Source: Polyangium jinanense
GTDB lineage: Bacteria; Myxococcota; Polyangia; Polyangiales; Polyangiaceae
Reading direction: 5' to 3'
DNA: 64,000 bases
NCBI RefSeq assembly: GCF_028435365.1
Contig: NZ_JAGTJJ010000048.1
Span: forward strand, 25,802 to 89,801
Part shown: one piece after another, positions 9,908 through 18,054 of the stretch
Numbering within the stretch: the stretch's first letter is position 1
Layout of the letters: each line of letters opens with the position of its first letter
Position numbers and translations under genes: made by a program
Notes under the pieces: model-generated
Databases searched by the model: none
The model's input: the letters and a program-made list of their open reading frames with translations, nothing else
What the model was told of the DNA's origin: nothing

Positions 9908-10828
9908 TTACTCTCCGGCGACGGCTTGCGCGGCCCCCTTCTTCGCGAGAATCTCGAGCACTTTGGTGGGGCCGAGGCGGAGCCGGTCGTAGCCCGAGGG
10001 GTAGGTGGGGTAGTAGCTGTAAATCTCGGTCTCCCCGAAGTCACGGTGCTCGTAGAGCGAGACGTGGCGCGTGGCGCGGCGATAGACGGCGAGTAGCGCG
10101 TGAAGGAAACGAGCGAGGTTAGGGTCGGGCTCGCGAAGACCGAGCGCGGCGCGGAATCCGTCGTCTTCCGTGAGGAGGACGACCACGGACTCGATGTACG
10201 GGGCGAGCGCGGGCGGCAAGAGGCTCTGCACGGCGACGAGCAGACCGCGGGCGACCGCCTCGTTCTCGCGCGCGTAGCGTTGCGCGCGACGCTCGTAGTC
10301 CTGCCGCCACGCGAAAAACGCCGCGCGGCTCTCCGGGATGTCGCGGATGTGCATGAGCTCGCCGAGCCGGCGGTAGAGGAAGTAGAAGGCATCTTTTTCC
10401 TTCTCCGTCATGGCGCGGTGGCCCCATTTCTCGATGAAGAGAATGGGATCGAAGACGAACGTGCTCAGCGTGTAGAGGAAATCGTCGTTCGAGATCCGGT
10501 ACAGCCCGTGGATGCGGTTCAGGTGCTCGACCATCTCGCGGCTCGCGCGTGATTCGAGGCCGGGTCGGTGGATCTCGTTCAGGATGGCCTTCGTGTCGTC
10601 GAGCCGCTTCGGGCCCTCGCGCTCGTACTGCCCGGTCGCGTGGAGCAGCTTGCTGATGCTCGGGATCGTGAACGTCCTCAGCTGCGCGATCTCCATCGCG
10701 GCGATGATCTCGAACGGGAAGACGTGGTTCGCGAGCGCGTAGACGATGGCCTCGTAATCGCGCTCGGGATCGAGCCGGGCGATCTCGTCGTCCCAGCGGC
10801 GTGTGCGCAGGGGGATGGAGAGCTTCAT
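9908..10828 (-). CDS. MpaB-like oxygenase family protein (DUF2236)
   Basis: The 306 residues match the ER-bound oxygenase MpaB/rubber-oxygenase catalytic family (DUF2236), thought to bind heme b and to oxidise hydrophobic substrates. Visible markers are the arginine-flanked LRTFTIPSISKLLHATGQYE, a central FVFDPILFIEKWGHRAMTEKEKDAFYFLYRRLGE segment and the C-terminal aromatic YSYYPTYPSGYDRL. Its ATG overlaps the TGA of the tetR gene upstream (ATGA), so the two are translationally coupled and the regulator very probably controls this oxygenase. Confidence 0.8.
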   Translation of the reverse strand: MKLSIPLRTRRWDDEIARLDPERDYEAIVYALANHVFPFEIIAAMEIAQLRTFTIPSISKLLHATGQYEREGPKRLDDTKAILNEIHRPGLESRASREMVEHLNRIHGLYRISNDDFLYTLSTFVFDPILFIEKWGHRAMTEKEKDAFYFLYRRLGELMHIRDIPESRAAFFAWRQDYERRAQRYARENEAVARGLLVAVQSLLPPALAPYIESVVVLLTEDDGFRAALGLREPDPNLARFLHALLAVYRRATRHVSLYEHRDFGETEIYSYYPTYPSGYDRLRLGPTKVLEILAKKGAAQAVAGE

Positions 10829-11541
10829 CGGATGACCTTTCGGGGTTCGAGCATGGCGACGACGGACGCGACGACGACCTCGCGCCGGTGCTCGAGGGAG
10901 CCGGGCAGCCCGAGATCGGCGGCGTGCACCGCGTAACTCGTCACAAGGCTCGCGAGGACGACGGCCGCGTCGCTCGGATTCGTGGGCAAGGCGAGCAGGC
11001 CCTCGTCCGACCTCCGGCCGAGGTAGCGCTCGACGGCGCGCGTCAAATACGCGCGGACGTTCTCGTCCCAGATGCGCCCGAGCTCGGGCGATTCGAGCGC
11101 GCTCGCGTTCATGATGCGCGCTCCGGCCCGATACCTCGTCGCCAGGTCGAACAGCTCGCCGACGACGCCCGCGAGCTCCGTTCGCGCTTCTGCCGTGGTG
11201 CGGGGAGCGGACCCGCGGAGCGCGCGCTCGAGGGCTGCCACGCGGCGGCTTTTCTCGAAGAATGCGCGCAGGAAGGACTCGATCTGGCCGGGCTCGGGGT
11301 TCGGCACCGGGAGGTTTCCGGGGGGCTCGTAAGGACCTGGCGAGGCGGCGGCGCGCCGCAGCACCTGCTCGAACAGCGCGTCCTTGCCGCGAAAGTAACG
11401 GTAGAGCGCCGGTTCGCTGACCCCGACGGCCGCGGCGACCTCCGACAGCCGCGTACGCCGATAGCCGCGCGTCGCGAACAACGCCTCGGCTTCGTCGAGG
11501 ATGCGGGTGAACGTTCCTTCGGACTCTGCGGAGAGCGGCAC
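10825..11541 (-). CDS. TetR/AcrR family transcriptional regulator
   Basis: A 238-residue repressor-type protein. The N-terminal helix-turn-helix reads TRILDEAEALFATRGYRRTRLSEVAAAVGVSEPALYRYFRGKDALFEQV in three-helix form, typical of TetR. The remaining ~180 residues form the variable ligand domain. It begins with GTG at 11541, 15 bp from a GTTAGT/ACTAAC dyad, and its stop overlaps the start of the MpaB-like gene. The expected circuit is autorepression plus control of the divergent flavin-barrel gene. Confidence 0.9.
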   Translation of the reverse strand: MPLSAESEGTFTRILDEAEALFATRGYRRTRLSEVAAAVGVSEPALYRYFRGKDALFEQVLRRAAASPGPYEPPGNLPVPNPEPGQIESFLRAFFEKSRRVAALERALRGSAPRTTAEARTELAGVVGELFDLATRYRAGARIMNASALESPELGRIWDENVRAYLTRAVERYLGRRSDEGLLALPTNPSDAAVVLASLVTSYAVHAADLGLPGSLEHRREVVVASVVAMLEPRKVIR

Positions 11542-11555
11542 GTCTCGGATACTTA

Positions 11556-11572
11556 GTTAGTCATTCACTAAC
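11556..11572. promoter_or_regulatory. GTTAGT-N5-ACTAAC dyad, candidate TetR operator
   Basis: A perfect 6+6 inverted repeat with a 5-bp centre lies between the divergent tetR and PNPOx-like genes. The size and AT-rich centre fit a TetR-family operator. Confidence 0.6.
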
Positions 11573-11621
11573 CGCAAGAAAAATGCGGCGACCCGGCCGG
11601 CGGCGAACGCGCTCAGACAAA

Positions 11622-12695
11622 ATGAAGTTGCAAGTCATCATCAACAAGCGCAGGATGAGGTCCGTGGAACTCAAGACGGTCGAAGCGCTGGAGCAGGTCG
11701 TCGGCAGCAGGCCGCTCGGGGTGTTGATGAAGTCCATCGACACGCTCGACGTGCACTGCGTGCGGCTCCTCGCGCGCTCGCCGTTTGCCGTGCTGGGCTT
11801 CGCGGACACCGATGGCCGAGCGCGCGCGTGGCCGGTGGGAGGCACCCCTGGCTTCGCGCGCTCCATCGAGGGAACGCACCTGCGCTTCACGCTGCCGGAG
11901 CCCGCGGCCGTCGATGTTCGCATCGGGTGCTCGCTCCTCTTCTTCGTTCCGGGGCTGGGCGAGACGCTGCGCGTGAATGGCCGGCCCTCGCTCGACGGCG
12001 CGGAGCTTTTGGTCACCGTCGAAGAAGCCTTCATGCACTGCGCGAAGTCGATTCTGCGGTCCTCGTTGTGGGAGAAGCCGGTTGAAATCTCGCTTCCGCG
12101 GCTCGCCGCTCCCTCGGGGCTGTTGGCCGACGCCGAAGTGCTTTCGTTCCTCTCCCACGTGCCTTTCGTGACGCTGAGCTCGTGGGATGCGAAGGGCGAG
12201 GGCGACACGAGCCCCAAAGGCGATCCTCCGGGGTTCCTCAAGGTCGACGCGCAAGGCCGGCTCGCCGTGGCGGATCGGCCGGGCAATCGGCGCACCGACA
12301 CCTTCCACAACCTGCTCGAACAGCCACGCGTTGCGCTGCTCGCGCTCCGGCCCGGCGATGATCGCGTGGTGGAGCTCTCGGGCCGCGCCTCGCTCACGAT
12401 CGAGCCGACCTTGCTCTCGTCGATGGCGGTCGAGAACAAGACGCCGAAGCTGTCGATGCTGCTCGACGTCGAATTCGCGCGCCTCGTCCCCAGCACGGCC
12501 GTGCGCGACGCGCAGCTCTGGAACACGTCGCGCCACGTGCCCCGCAGCGAGCTGCCGAAGATGGCCGAGATCTGCATCGACCACCTAAAGCAAAACAAGC
12601 AGAAGGGCCTCGCGGCGTCCGCGGTGCGCGCGCTCGCCTCGAAGACCGTGGTGGGCTGGGCGCTCGAGCACGACTACGAGAAGAACCGCTACTGA
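11622..12695 (+). CDS. Pyridoxamine 5'-phosphate oxidase-related FMN-binding protein
   Basis: The 357 residues contain two split-barrel halves. One spans roughly 45-150 (RLLARSPFAVLGFADTDGRARAWPVGG). The other spans 175-300, where PFVTLSSWDAKGEGDTSPKGDPPGFLKV and RRTDTFHNLLEQPRVALLALRPG match the FMN-binding fold of pyridoxamine-phosphate-oxidase-like proteins. These usually reduce or oxidise small molecules or bind heme or F420/FMN; the exact reaction cannot be read. The start at 11622 is preferred to 11583, which would add an Arg-rich, non-conserved leader, but no ribosome site decides it. It is divergent from tetR across the dyad and may be its second target. Confidence 0.78.
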   Translation: MKLQVIINKRRMRSVELKTVEALEQVVGSRPLGVLMKSIDTLDVHCVRLLARSPFAVLGFADTDGRARAWPVGGTPGFARSIEGTHLRFTLPEPAAVDVRIGCSLLFFVPGLGETLRVNGRPSLDGAELLVTVEEAFMHCAKSILRSSLWEKPVEISLPRLAAPSGLLADAEVLSFLSHVPFVTLSSWDAKGEGDTSPKGDPPGFLKVDAQGRLAVADRPGNRRTDTFHNLLEQPRVALLALRPGDDRVVELSGRASLTIEPTLLSSMAVENKTPKLSMLLDVEFARLVPSTAVRDAQLWNTSRHVPRSELPKMAEICIDHLKQNKQKGLAASAVRALASKTVVGWALEHDYEKNRY

Positions 12696-12735
12696 CGCTT
12701 CGGCGGTGCTCCTGCCGCGCGCGCACGCGCTTGGC

Positions 12736-12765
12736 TTGACAAGTACGTGCATATGCACCTATAGG
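12736..12765 (+). promoter_or_regulatory. marR promoter with embedded GTGCATATGCAC operator
   Basis: TTGACA (12736-12741) and TATAGG (12760-12765) are 18 bp apart. The spacer contains the perfect 12-bp palindrome GTGCATATGCAC (12747-12758). A repressor bound there would block RNA polymerase. The expected transcription start is within a base or two of the ATG at 12772, so the mRNA may be leaderless, although AGGAAGG before the ATG could also act as a ribosome site for a longer transcript. Confidence 0.7.
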
Positions 12766-12771
12766 AAGGTC

Positions 12772-13239
12772 ATGGCGTCATCGACGCGTGGCCAGTCTTC
12801 GGACGCATCTCTCGCCCCGAGCGAGATCCTCTGCAACTGCCTCGCCATTCGCCAGGCGGCTCGCCAGATCACCCAGCTCTACGACGAGGAGCTCGCGGGC
12901 ACGGGGCTCCGCGCGACCCAGTATGCCGTGCTCTCCCGCCTTTCGCGCATCGCTCCTGCGACGATGCAGGATCTCGCGGAGGCGCTCGTGATGGATCGGA
13001 CGACGCTCACGCATAACCTGAAGCCCCTCGAACGAGAGGGCCTCGTCGTGATGGGCGTCGCCGAGCACGACCGCCGCGTGCGTCAGCTCCGGCTCACCCC
13101 GGCGGGAACGGCGACGTTGAAAGAAGCACGCGTCGCATGGGCGCGCGCGCAGGCCCGATTCGAAGACGCCTACGGCGCGGACGACGCCGCCGAGCTACGA
13201 AGGCAGCTCGCTCGGGCCGTCGAAGCCGCGCGCACCTGA
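12772..13239 (+). CDS. MarR family transcriptional regulator
   Basis: A 155-residue winged-helix regulator. The recognition region reads ATMQDLAEALVMDRTTLTHNLKPLEREGLV, followed by the wing VAEHDRRVRQLRLTPAG, the classical MarR pattern. Cys residues at the N-terminus (ILCNCLAIRQAARQ) resemble the redox-sensing cysteines of OhrR-type members, so oxidant or thiol sensing is possible. The same GTGCATATGCAC palindrome lies in its own promoter and inside the next gene, indicating that it represses itself and the hydrolase-MFS genes that follow. Confidence 0.9.
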   Translation: MASSTRGQSSDASLAPSEILCNCLAIRQAARQITQLYDEELAGTGLRATQYAVLSRLSRIAPATMQDLAEALVMDRTTLTHNLKPLEREGLVVMGVAEHDRRVRQLRLTPAGTATLKEARVAWARAQARFEDAYGADDAAELRRQLARAVEAART

Positions 13240-13262
13240 CGGTTTCCCCAAGGAGGACCTCG

Positions 13263-14438
13263 ATGAATCGTCGGTTCATAAAGGTGCATATGCACCTATC
13301 GACATGGGTGATGGTGACCCTGGGCCTCGCCGGCGCCGGGTGCGTGGCCTCTCCGCCGGCCGAAACGCCGGCCCCGTCGCAGGCGAGGGCGCAGCCGACG
13401 ACGGCCGCCCCTTTCACCTCGGCCAGCGTGATTGCAGCGAACGACGGCACGGCCGTGTTTCACGACGTTCGTTTCGCTGACGGCCGCGTGCTCGACGAGG
13501 TCCGCATCCATTACGCGACGGCCGGCACGCCTCGCCGCGACGACCGCGGGCGCATCGTCAACGCCGTCTTGATGCTCCACTGGACGGGATCGAGCGGCGA
13601 CGTCCTCCAGGGACGCGCCTTCGCGGACGCGCTGTATGCGCCGGGCAAACCGCTCGATCTCTCGCGTCATTACCTCGTCTTCCTCGACGCGCTCGGGCAC
13701 GGGCGCTCGAGCAAGCCGAGCGACGGCATGCGTGCACGATTCCCCTCGTACGGATACGACGACATCGTCGGCTTGCAGCACCGCACCGTCACCGAGGCGC
13801 TGGGCCTCGACCATCTTCACGCGATCGTGGGGTTGTCCATGGGCGGGATGAACGCATGGCAATGGGCCGTGCGTTACCCCGATTTCATGGACGCGATCCT
13901 CCCGATCGTCGCGCTGCCGGCGCCTATCTCCGGGCGCAACCTGATCTGGCGGCGCTTCGTGGCCATGCACATCCGAAAGGATCCCACGTGGGAAGGCGGC
14001 AACTACACGAGCCCGCCGCGCGGATGGACCGAGGCGTTCCCCGTCTTCCGCATGATGCTCGACGGCGTCCCCCACCTCCACGAGACCGTGCCCGATCGCG
14101 ACACCGCCGACGCGTTCGTCCGCGACGCCTCCGCGCAAGCCGCTCGTATGGACGCGAACGACATTCTTTACTCGCTCGAAGCATCGCGCGACTACGACCC
14201 GAGCCCGGCGCTGGAGCGCATTCGCGCCCGCGTCTTCGCGCTCAACTTCTCCGACGACGAGTTCAATCCCGTCGCGCTCGGCATCCTGGAATCGAGCATG
14301 CGGCGCGTTCCTCGCGGGAAATACGTCATTCAGCCAGGCACGAGCGCGTCGTTCGGCCACTTCACGCAAGCGCATCCGGAGCTTTGGGCTCAAAACGTCG
14401 GCGCGTTCCTCGCCGAGCTCGAAGGAGTCACGCCGTGA
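13263..14438 (+). CDS. Alpha/beta-hydrolase lipoprotein, homoserine acetyltransferase-like fold
   Basis: A 391-residue alpha/beta-hydrolase. The nucleophile elbow GLSMGGMN places Ser192; the likely acid is Asp331 or 332 (NFSDDEFNP) and the base His366 (GHFT). The overall pattern (LMLHWTGSSGD, LDALGHGRSSKPSDG) resembles the MetX/homoserine O-acetyltransferase branch, but the protein is probably a secreted esterase or hydrolase. AAGGAGG stands 6 bp before the ATG at 13263, and the first 23 residues form a lipobox (LGLAGAGC). A MarR-type palindrome covers codons 7-12. The stop overlaps the next start (GTGA), so it is coupled to the MFS gene. Confidence 0.82.
   Translation: MNRRFIKVHMHLSTWVMVTLGLAGAGCVASPPAETPAPSQARAQPTTAAPFTSASVIAANDGTAVFHDVRFADGRVLDEVRIHYATAGTPRRDDRGRIVNAVLMLHWTGSSGDVLQGRAFADALYAPGKPLDLSRHYLVFLDALGHGRSSKPSDGMRARFPSYGYDDIVGLQHRTVTEALGLDHLHAIVGLSMGGMNAWQWAVRYPDFMDAILPIVALPAPISGRNLIWRRFVAMHIRKDPTWEGGNYTSPPRGWTEAFPVFRMMLDGVPHLHETVPDRDTADAFVRDASAQAARMDANDILYSLEASRDYDPSPALERIRARVFALNFSDDEFNPVALGILESSMRRVPRGKYVIQPGTSASFGHFTQAHPELWAQNVGAFLAELEGVTP
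13283..13296. promoter_or_regulatory. Second MarR-type palindrome GGTGCATATGCACC inside the hydrolase gene
   Basis: A perfect 14-bp palindrome shares GTGCATATGCACCTAT with the marR promoter copy. It lies 20 bp inside the coding sequence. It may act as a roadblock operator, or mark a promoter for a shorter translation start (ATG 13290 or 13311). Confidence 0.65.
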
Positions 14439-15799
14439 CGAACTCCTCCACGAAACATCGACCGGTCGAGACCTTGCTCATCGTCGGGACGGCCAGCGTC
14501 CTTTCGTCGCTCGATCTCTTCGTCGTCAACATCGCCTTCTCGTCGATCAAGCAGAGCTTCGCCGACACGACGAACCAGGCCCTCTCGTGGGTCCTCTCCG
14601 CGTACTCGATCCTCTTCGCCGCGATGATGATCCCCGCGGGCAGGCTCGCGGATCGGTACGGACGCAAGCGCGTCTTCCGCCTCGGACTCGTGGTCTTCGG
14701 CGTCGCGAGCGCGGCTTGTGCCCTTGCGCCGAGCGTCTCGATGCTGATCCTCGCACGCGCCGTCAAGGGAATCGGCGCGGCGATGATGGTCCCGACCAGC
14801 CTGGGCCTCGTCCTCGCGGCCTATCCGCGCGAGAAGCACACGCAAATGGTCGGCGTGTGGGCGGCAACCGGCGCGGTCGCGGCTGCGCTCGGCCCGGTCG
14901 TCGGCGGCGCGCTCGTTCACCTCGACTGGCGCCTGATTTTCCTCATCAACGTGCCCTTCGTGGCCGTGGCGACGTGGCGGAGCAAAGAGCTCGTCGACAC
15001 GGCATATGGGGGAGCCGACGTGCCGGACCTCCTCGGTTCGTCCCTGCTCGCGCTCGGCATCGGCGCGATCGTCGCTGCCATCTCGTACGCCCCGGACTGG
15101 GGCGCCCTGAGCCCGAGTTTCCTCGTGACGAGCTCCGTCGGCGTCGTCCTGCTCGCCTGGTTCGTCCGGCGCTGCCGAACCTCCGCGTCCCCCGCGCTCG
15201 ACCTGCGACTCTTTCGTATTCCAACCTTTGCAGTCGCAACGATCGGCATGGGCTGCTTCTACATCGGCTTTGCGATGATGCTCCTCGGAGGAACGTTGTT
15301 CCTCACCTCGGTCTGGCAATGGGACACGCTCGTCGCTGGCGCGGGATTCGCGTGGGGCCCGGCGACGGCGGCGGTCACGGCGCTCGTCGCGGGGCGGCTT
15401 TCCGTGCCGCCGCGGTACGCGACGATCGTGGGCGGAGGTCTGTTCGTCCTCGCGGCGTTCTGGTGGTACGCGCTGCTCGATCAGGTGCCGACGTGGACGA
15501 CGCACTTCCTGCCCGCGTCGCTGCTCTTCGGTGCGGCCGCGGGGATCGCGCAGACGGGTTTCCTCGCGGGAGGAACGGCCTCGCTGCCGGCGTCCGAATA
15601 CGCGACGGGGACGGCCATCCTCAACACGGCGCGGCAGCTCGGCGGTGCCGTCGGCGTCGCGCTCTTCGTCGCGCTGACCGGCACGGCGACCTTGGCGTCC
15701 CAGTATGCTCCCGCGTGGCTCGCCATCGCGTGCTTTGGGCTCGTCACCTGCCTGTCGGCCTTCGCGCTCCGAGCGCACCGCGCGGCCGCGCCTGCCTAA
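14435..15799 (+). CDS. MFS drug transporter (DHA2/EmrB-QacA type)
   Basis: A 454-residue inner-membrane carrier with 12-14 hydrophobic segments. SLDLFVVNIAFSSIKQSF in helix 1 (the D1 motif of the DHA2 group), GRLADRYGRKRVFRLG (motif A between helices 2 and 3) and GPVVGGALVHLDWRLIFLINVP (motif C) identify a proton-driven multidrug or metabolite exporter. The GTG at 14435 overlaps the TGA of the hydrolase, and the frame is otherwise continuous with unrelated upstream codons, which I exclude. With marR and the hydrolase this looks like a small detoxification operon. Confidence 0.92.
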   Translation: MTNSSTKHRPVETLLIVGTASVLSSLDLFVVNIAFSSIKQSFADTTNQALSWVLSAYSILFAAMMIPAGRLADRYGRKRVFRLGLVVFGVASAACALAPSVSMLILARAVKGIGAAMMVPTSLGLVLAAYPREKHTQMVGVWAATGAVAAALGPVVGGALVHLDWRLIFLINVPFVAVATWRSKELVDTAYGGADVPDLLGSSLLALGIGAIVAAISYAPDWGALSPSFLVTSSVGVVLLAWFVRRCRTSASPALDLRLFRIPTFAVATIGMGCFYIGFAMMLLGGTLFLTSVWQWDTLVAGAGFAWGPATAAVTALVAGRLSVPPRYATIVGGGLFVLAAFWWYALLDQVPTWTTHFLPASLLFGAAAGIAQTGFLAGGTASLPASEYATGTAILNTARQLGGAVGVALFVALTGTATLASQYAPAWLAIACFGLVTCLSAFALRAHRAAAPA

Positions 15800-15812
15800 C
15801 ACGCGGAGATCA

Positions 15813-15839
15813 CGCCTTCGCCTTCCGAAGGCGAAGGCG
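15813..15839. terminator. 12-bp perfect hairpin between convergent genes
   Basis: CGCCTTCGCCTT and AAGGCGAAGGCG pair perfectly around CCG, midway between the MFS stop and the end of the GFA-type gene. It is a likely bidirectional terminator without a T-run. Confidence 0.6.
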
Positions 15840-15861
15840 GAGCTCATCTGCCCGAGCCTCG

Positions 15862-16221
15862 TCAGAGGCTCTTCCCGTCGAACTCCTTCACCTTGAACGC
15901 GCCGAGGTCCACGTCGTCGAGCGTGCGGACGTTGATCGCGTACATCTCGGTCCCGTCAGGCATCGAGCCGCGGGCGAACGAGCGCACCCCGCAGGTCGGA
16001 CAGAACAGGTGATGGATGTGTTTCTTGCCGAACTGATAATCGTTGACGATGTCCCCGCCGGAGAGGACCTCGACCGCCGCGGCGGGCACGAAGGCCAGGA
16101 ACGAGCCCGTCTTCATGCAAATGGTGCAATTGCACGACACCACGTCCTGGATGCCGGTCTTCACCTCGTAACGAACCTTCCCGCAGTGACACCCGCCCGT
16201 GTACGTCTTTGCCTCGGTCAT
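15862..16221 (-). CDS. GFA family zinc-binding protein (glutathione-dependent formaldehyde-activating-like)
   Basis: A 119-residue protein covering the whole GFA fold. GGCHCGKVRYEV provides the first Cys pair, SCNCTICMKTG the second, and LFCPTCGVRSFA the third, for two zinc sites. Members include glutathione-dependent formaldehyde-activating enzyme and many uncharacterised proteins. The ATG at 16221 leaves homology starting at residue 5; upstream in-frame sequence is not conserved. It is convergent with the MFS gene and lies 119 bp beyond the end of the histidine kinase gene. Confidence 0.88.
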   Translation of the reverse strand: MTEAKTYTGGCHCGKVRYEVKTGIQDVVSCNCTICMKTGSFLAFVPAAAVEVLSGGDIVNDYQFGKKHIHHLFCPTCGVRSFARGSMPDGTEMYAINVRTLDDVDLGAFKVKEFDGKSL

Positions 16222-16340
16222 GTGCTCGACTCTCCTCGTGCGTCGTCCTGACGCGCGGCGCAGTTTGTCCGAGCGCTCGTCCCGGGCCCACGGCGAAATG
16301 CGTCTGCCTGCCGGACGCGTGGGGAAAGGGACGCCCCCGA

Positions 16341-18035
16341 TCACGCCGCGAGCGGCATCGAAAACGAGAACGCGCTCCCCCGGCCCACCTCGCTCTCCAC
16401 CCAGATGCGGCCGTGGTGCTGCTCGACGATCGCCTTGGACAGGTAGAGGCCGAGCCCCAGGCCGACATAGGAGCCCGTGCGCACGCTCACGCCGGGAACG
16501 CGATAGAACCTATCGAAGACGTGAGGGAGGGAGTCTCTCGGGATGCCCGGCCCCCGGTCCTTCACCGTGACGATGGCCTCCGCGCCGGACTGCTCGAGCG
16601 AGAGGTCCACGGGCTCCTCCGCCGCGGAGTATTTGTACGCGTTGGCGAGCAGGTTCGTTATCACCTCGGCCGTCCTGTCCTCGTCCGCGAGGACGTGGAC
16701 GGGCTCCTCCGGCAGGTGGAGCGAGAGCGGCCGACGCGCCACCTGCGACTGCTCGGCCCCAGCGCTCCTGCAGATGGCGCGTAGATCGCAGTGCGTCTCT
16801 CGGAGCGCGAGCTTGCCCGCGGCGATCGCCGACACGCTCAGCATCTCGTTCACGAGCCGCGTCATGCGATCGATCGAGCGAGTGAGGCGCTCGAGCCGCT
16901 CGGCGAGGCGCGGCTCGAGCGCCTGGAGCTCGCGGTGGACGAGCTGCACGTTGAGCTTCAGGCAGGTGAGCGGCGTGCGCAGCTCATGGGAGGCGATTCC
17001 GAGGAACATGTCCTTGAGCCTCGACTCGGCCACGGCCGCCGCGTGGAACTCCGCCGCTCGCCGGCTCTGGATGTCGGCGAGCGCGACGGAGATCTCGCGC
17101 GCGACGCGGTGGACGAAGGCGCCATAGTCGTCGTCGAGCGCGCGGGCCGGGCGGAGGCCCACGACCAGCACGCCGGCGCGGCCCGACGGCGAGCCGCCCG
17201 TCACGGGGAGGACCGCCGCGTGCGTCGGGCCCGCGAGCGCGTTCATCACGCAGAGCCCGAGGCCCGACACCGGGACGAGCCGCATCTGGTTCTCGCGCGC
17301 CACGCACGCCATCTCCCAGGGACACCCGGGCGAGAGCACGATCTCGCGGAGCGCCTCGGGCACCTCGGCCGCGAGCCCCGCGGAGGCGCGCAGCGTGGCC
17401 CTCGTGCCGGCCGGATCGAACTCGTAGAGGAACGCGAAGAGGACGTCCTTCAGCGTGTAGGAGAGGGCCTTCGGCATGATCCGGTAGAAGTCGTCCTCCG
17501 TCTTCGCCGGGCGGAGCGCCTCGGTGAGCAGGCGGAGCGCGCGCTCGCGCCGCGCGGCGAGCACGGAGCCCGTCGTCTCGATGCCGCACATCAGCGCTCC
17601 ACACACGGCGCCCTGGTCGTCGCGGATGGGGCTGAATGAAATCGACACGTACACCTCCTCGAGGTCGTTGCCGCGATCGAGGAGAAGCATGAGATCCTTC
17701 CCCGTCACCGGCTGCCCGGCGTACCAGACCTGGCGGAGCGCCCACTCGAAGAAATCCCAGCTCTCTGGCCACACCTCGCGCGCAGGCCGCCCCATCGCAG
17801 AGGGGTGCTTGTGACCGAGGAGCGCGGAGAACGCGTCGTTGTAAACGACCCGCGCGTGGGCCGGATCGGTCCCGAGGAGCACGCAGAGCGGGATGCCGCT
17901 CGGGAGCGCCGTTTCGATGAGCACCCTCACCCGCGGAGGCCAGTCCGAGAGGGGGCCGAGCGGCGTCTTCGACCACTCGAGCCGCGATATGAGTGCCCCA
18001 GCCGCGCCGGATCTCGCGATGAGATCGGTCGTCAC
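16341..18035 (-). CDS. PAS-GAF sensor histidine kinase
   Basis: A 564-residue soluble kinase. A PAS domain (about 35-170, containing VVYNDAFSALLGHKHPSAMG) is followed by a GAF domain (190-335), the HisKA dimerisation domain with the phospho-acceptor His near 350 in FLGIASHELRTPLT, and a HATPase domain (about 455-560; N-box NLLANAYKYS, G1 DRGPGIP, G2 GLGLGLYLSKAIVEQH). No transmembrane helix is visible, so it senses an internal signal. No response regulator is nearby, making it an orphan. The GTG at 18035 is preceded by AAGGGGG and lies 19 bp downstream of the dehydrogenase stop; the two genes probably form one transcript. Confidence 0.9.
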   Translation of the reverse strand: MTTDLIARSGAAGALISRLEWSKTPLGPLSDWPPRVRVLIETALPSGIPLCVLLGTDPAHARVVYNDAFSALLGHKHPSAMGRPAREVWPESWDFFEWALRQVWYAGQPVTGKDLMLLLDRGNDLEEVYVSISFSPIRDDQGAVCGALMCGIETTGSVLAARRERALRLLTEALRPAKTEDDFYRIMPKALSYTLKDVLFAFLYEFDPAGTRATLRASAGLAAEVPEALREIVLSPGCPWEMACVARENQMRLVPVSGLGLCVMNALAGPTHAAVLPVTGGSPSGRAGVLVVGLRPARALDDDYGAFVHRVAREISVALADIQSRRAAEFHAAAVAESRLKDMFLGIASHELRTPLTCLKLNVQLVHRELQALEPRLAERLERLTRSIDRMTRLVNEMLSVSAIAAGKLALRETHCDLRAICRSAGAEQSQVARRPLSLHLPEEPVHVLADEDRTAEVITNLLANAYKYSAAEEPVDLSLEQSGAEAIVTVKDRGPGIPRDSLPHVFDRFYRVPGVSVRTGSYVGLGLGLYLSKAIVEQHHGRIWVESEVGRGSAFSFSMPLAA

Positions 18036-18054
18036 TTCCCCATTCCCCCTTGCA

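Noticed and set aside
13856..14434. Long frame fused upstream of the MFS gene
   Set aside because: That stretch is the hydrolase gene read in another frame; the GTG overlapping the hydrolase stop is the real MFS start.
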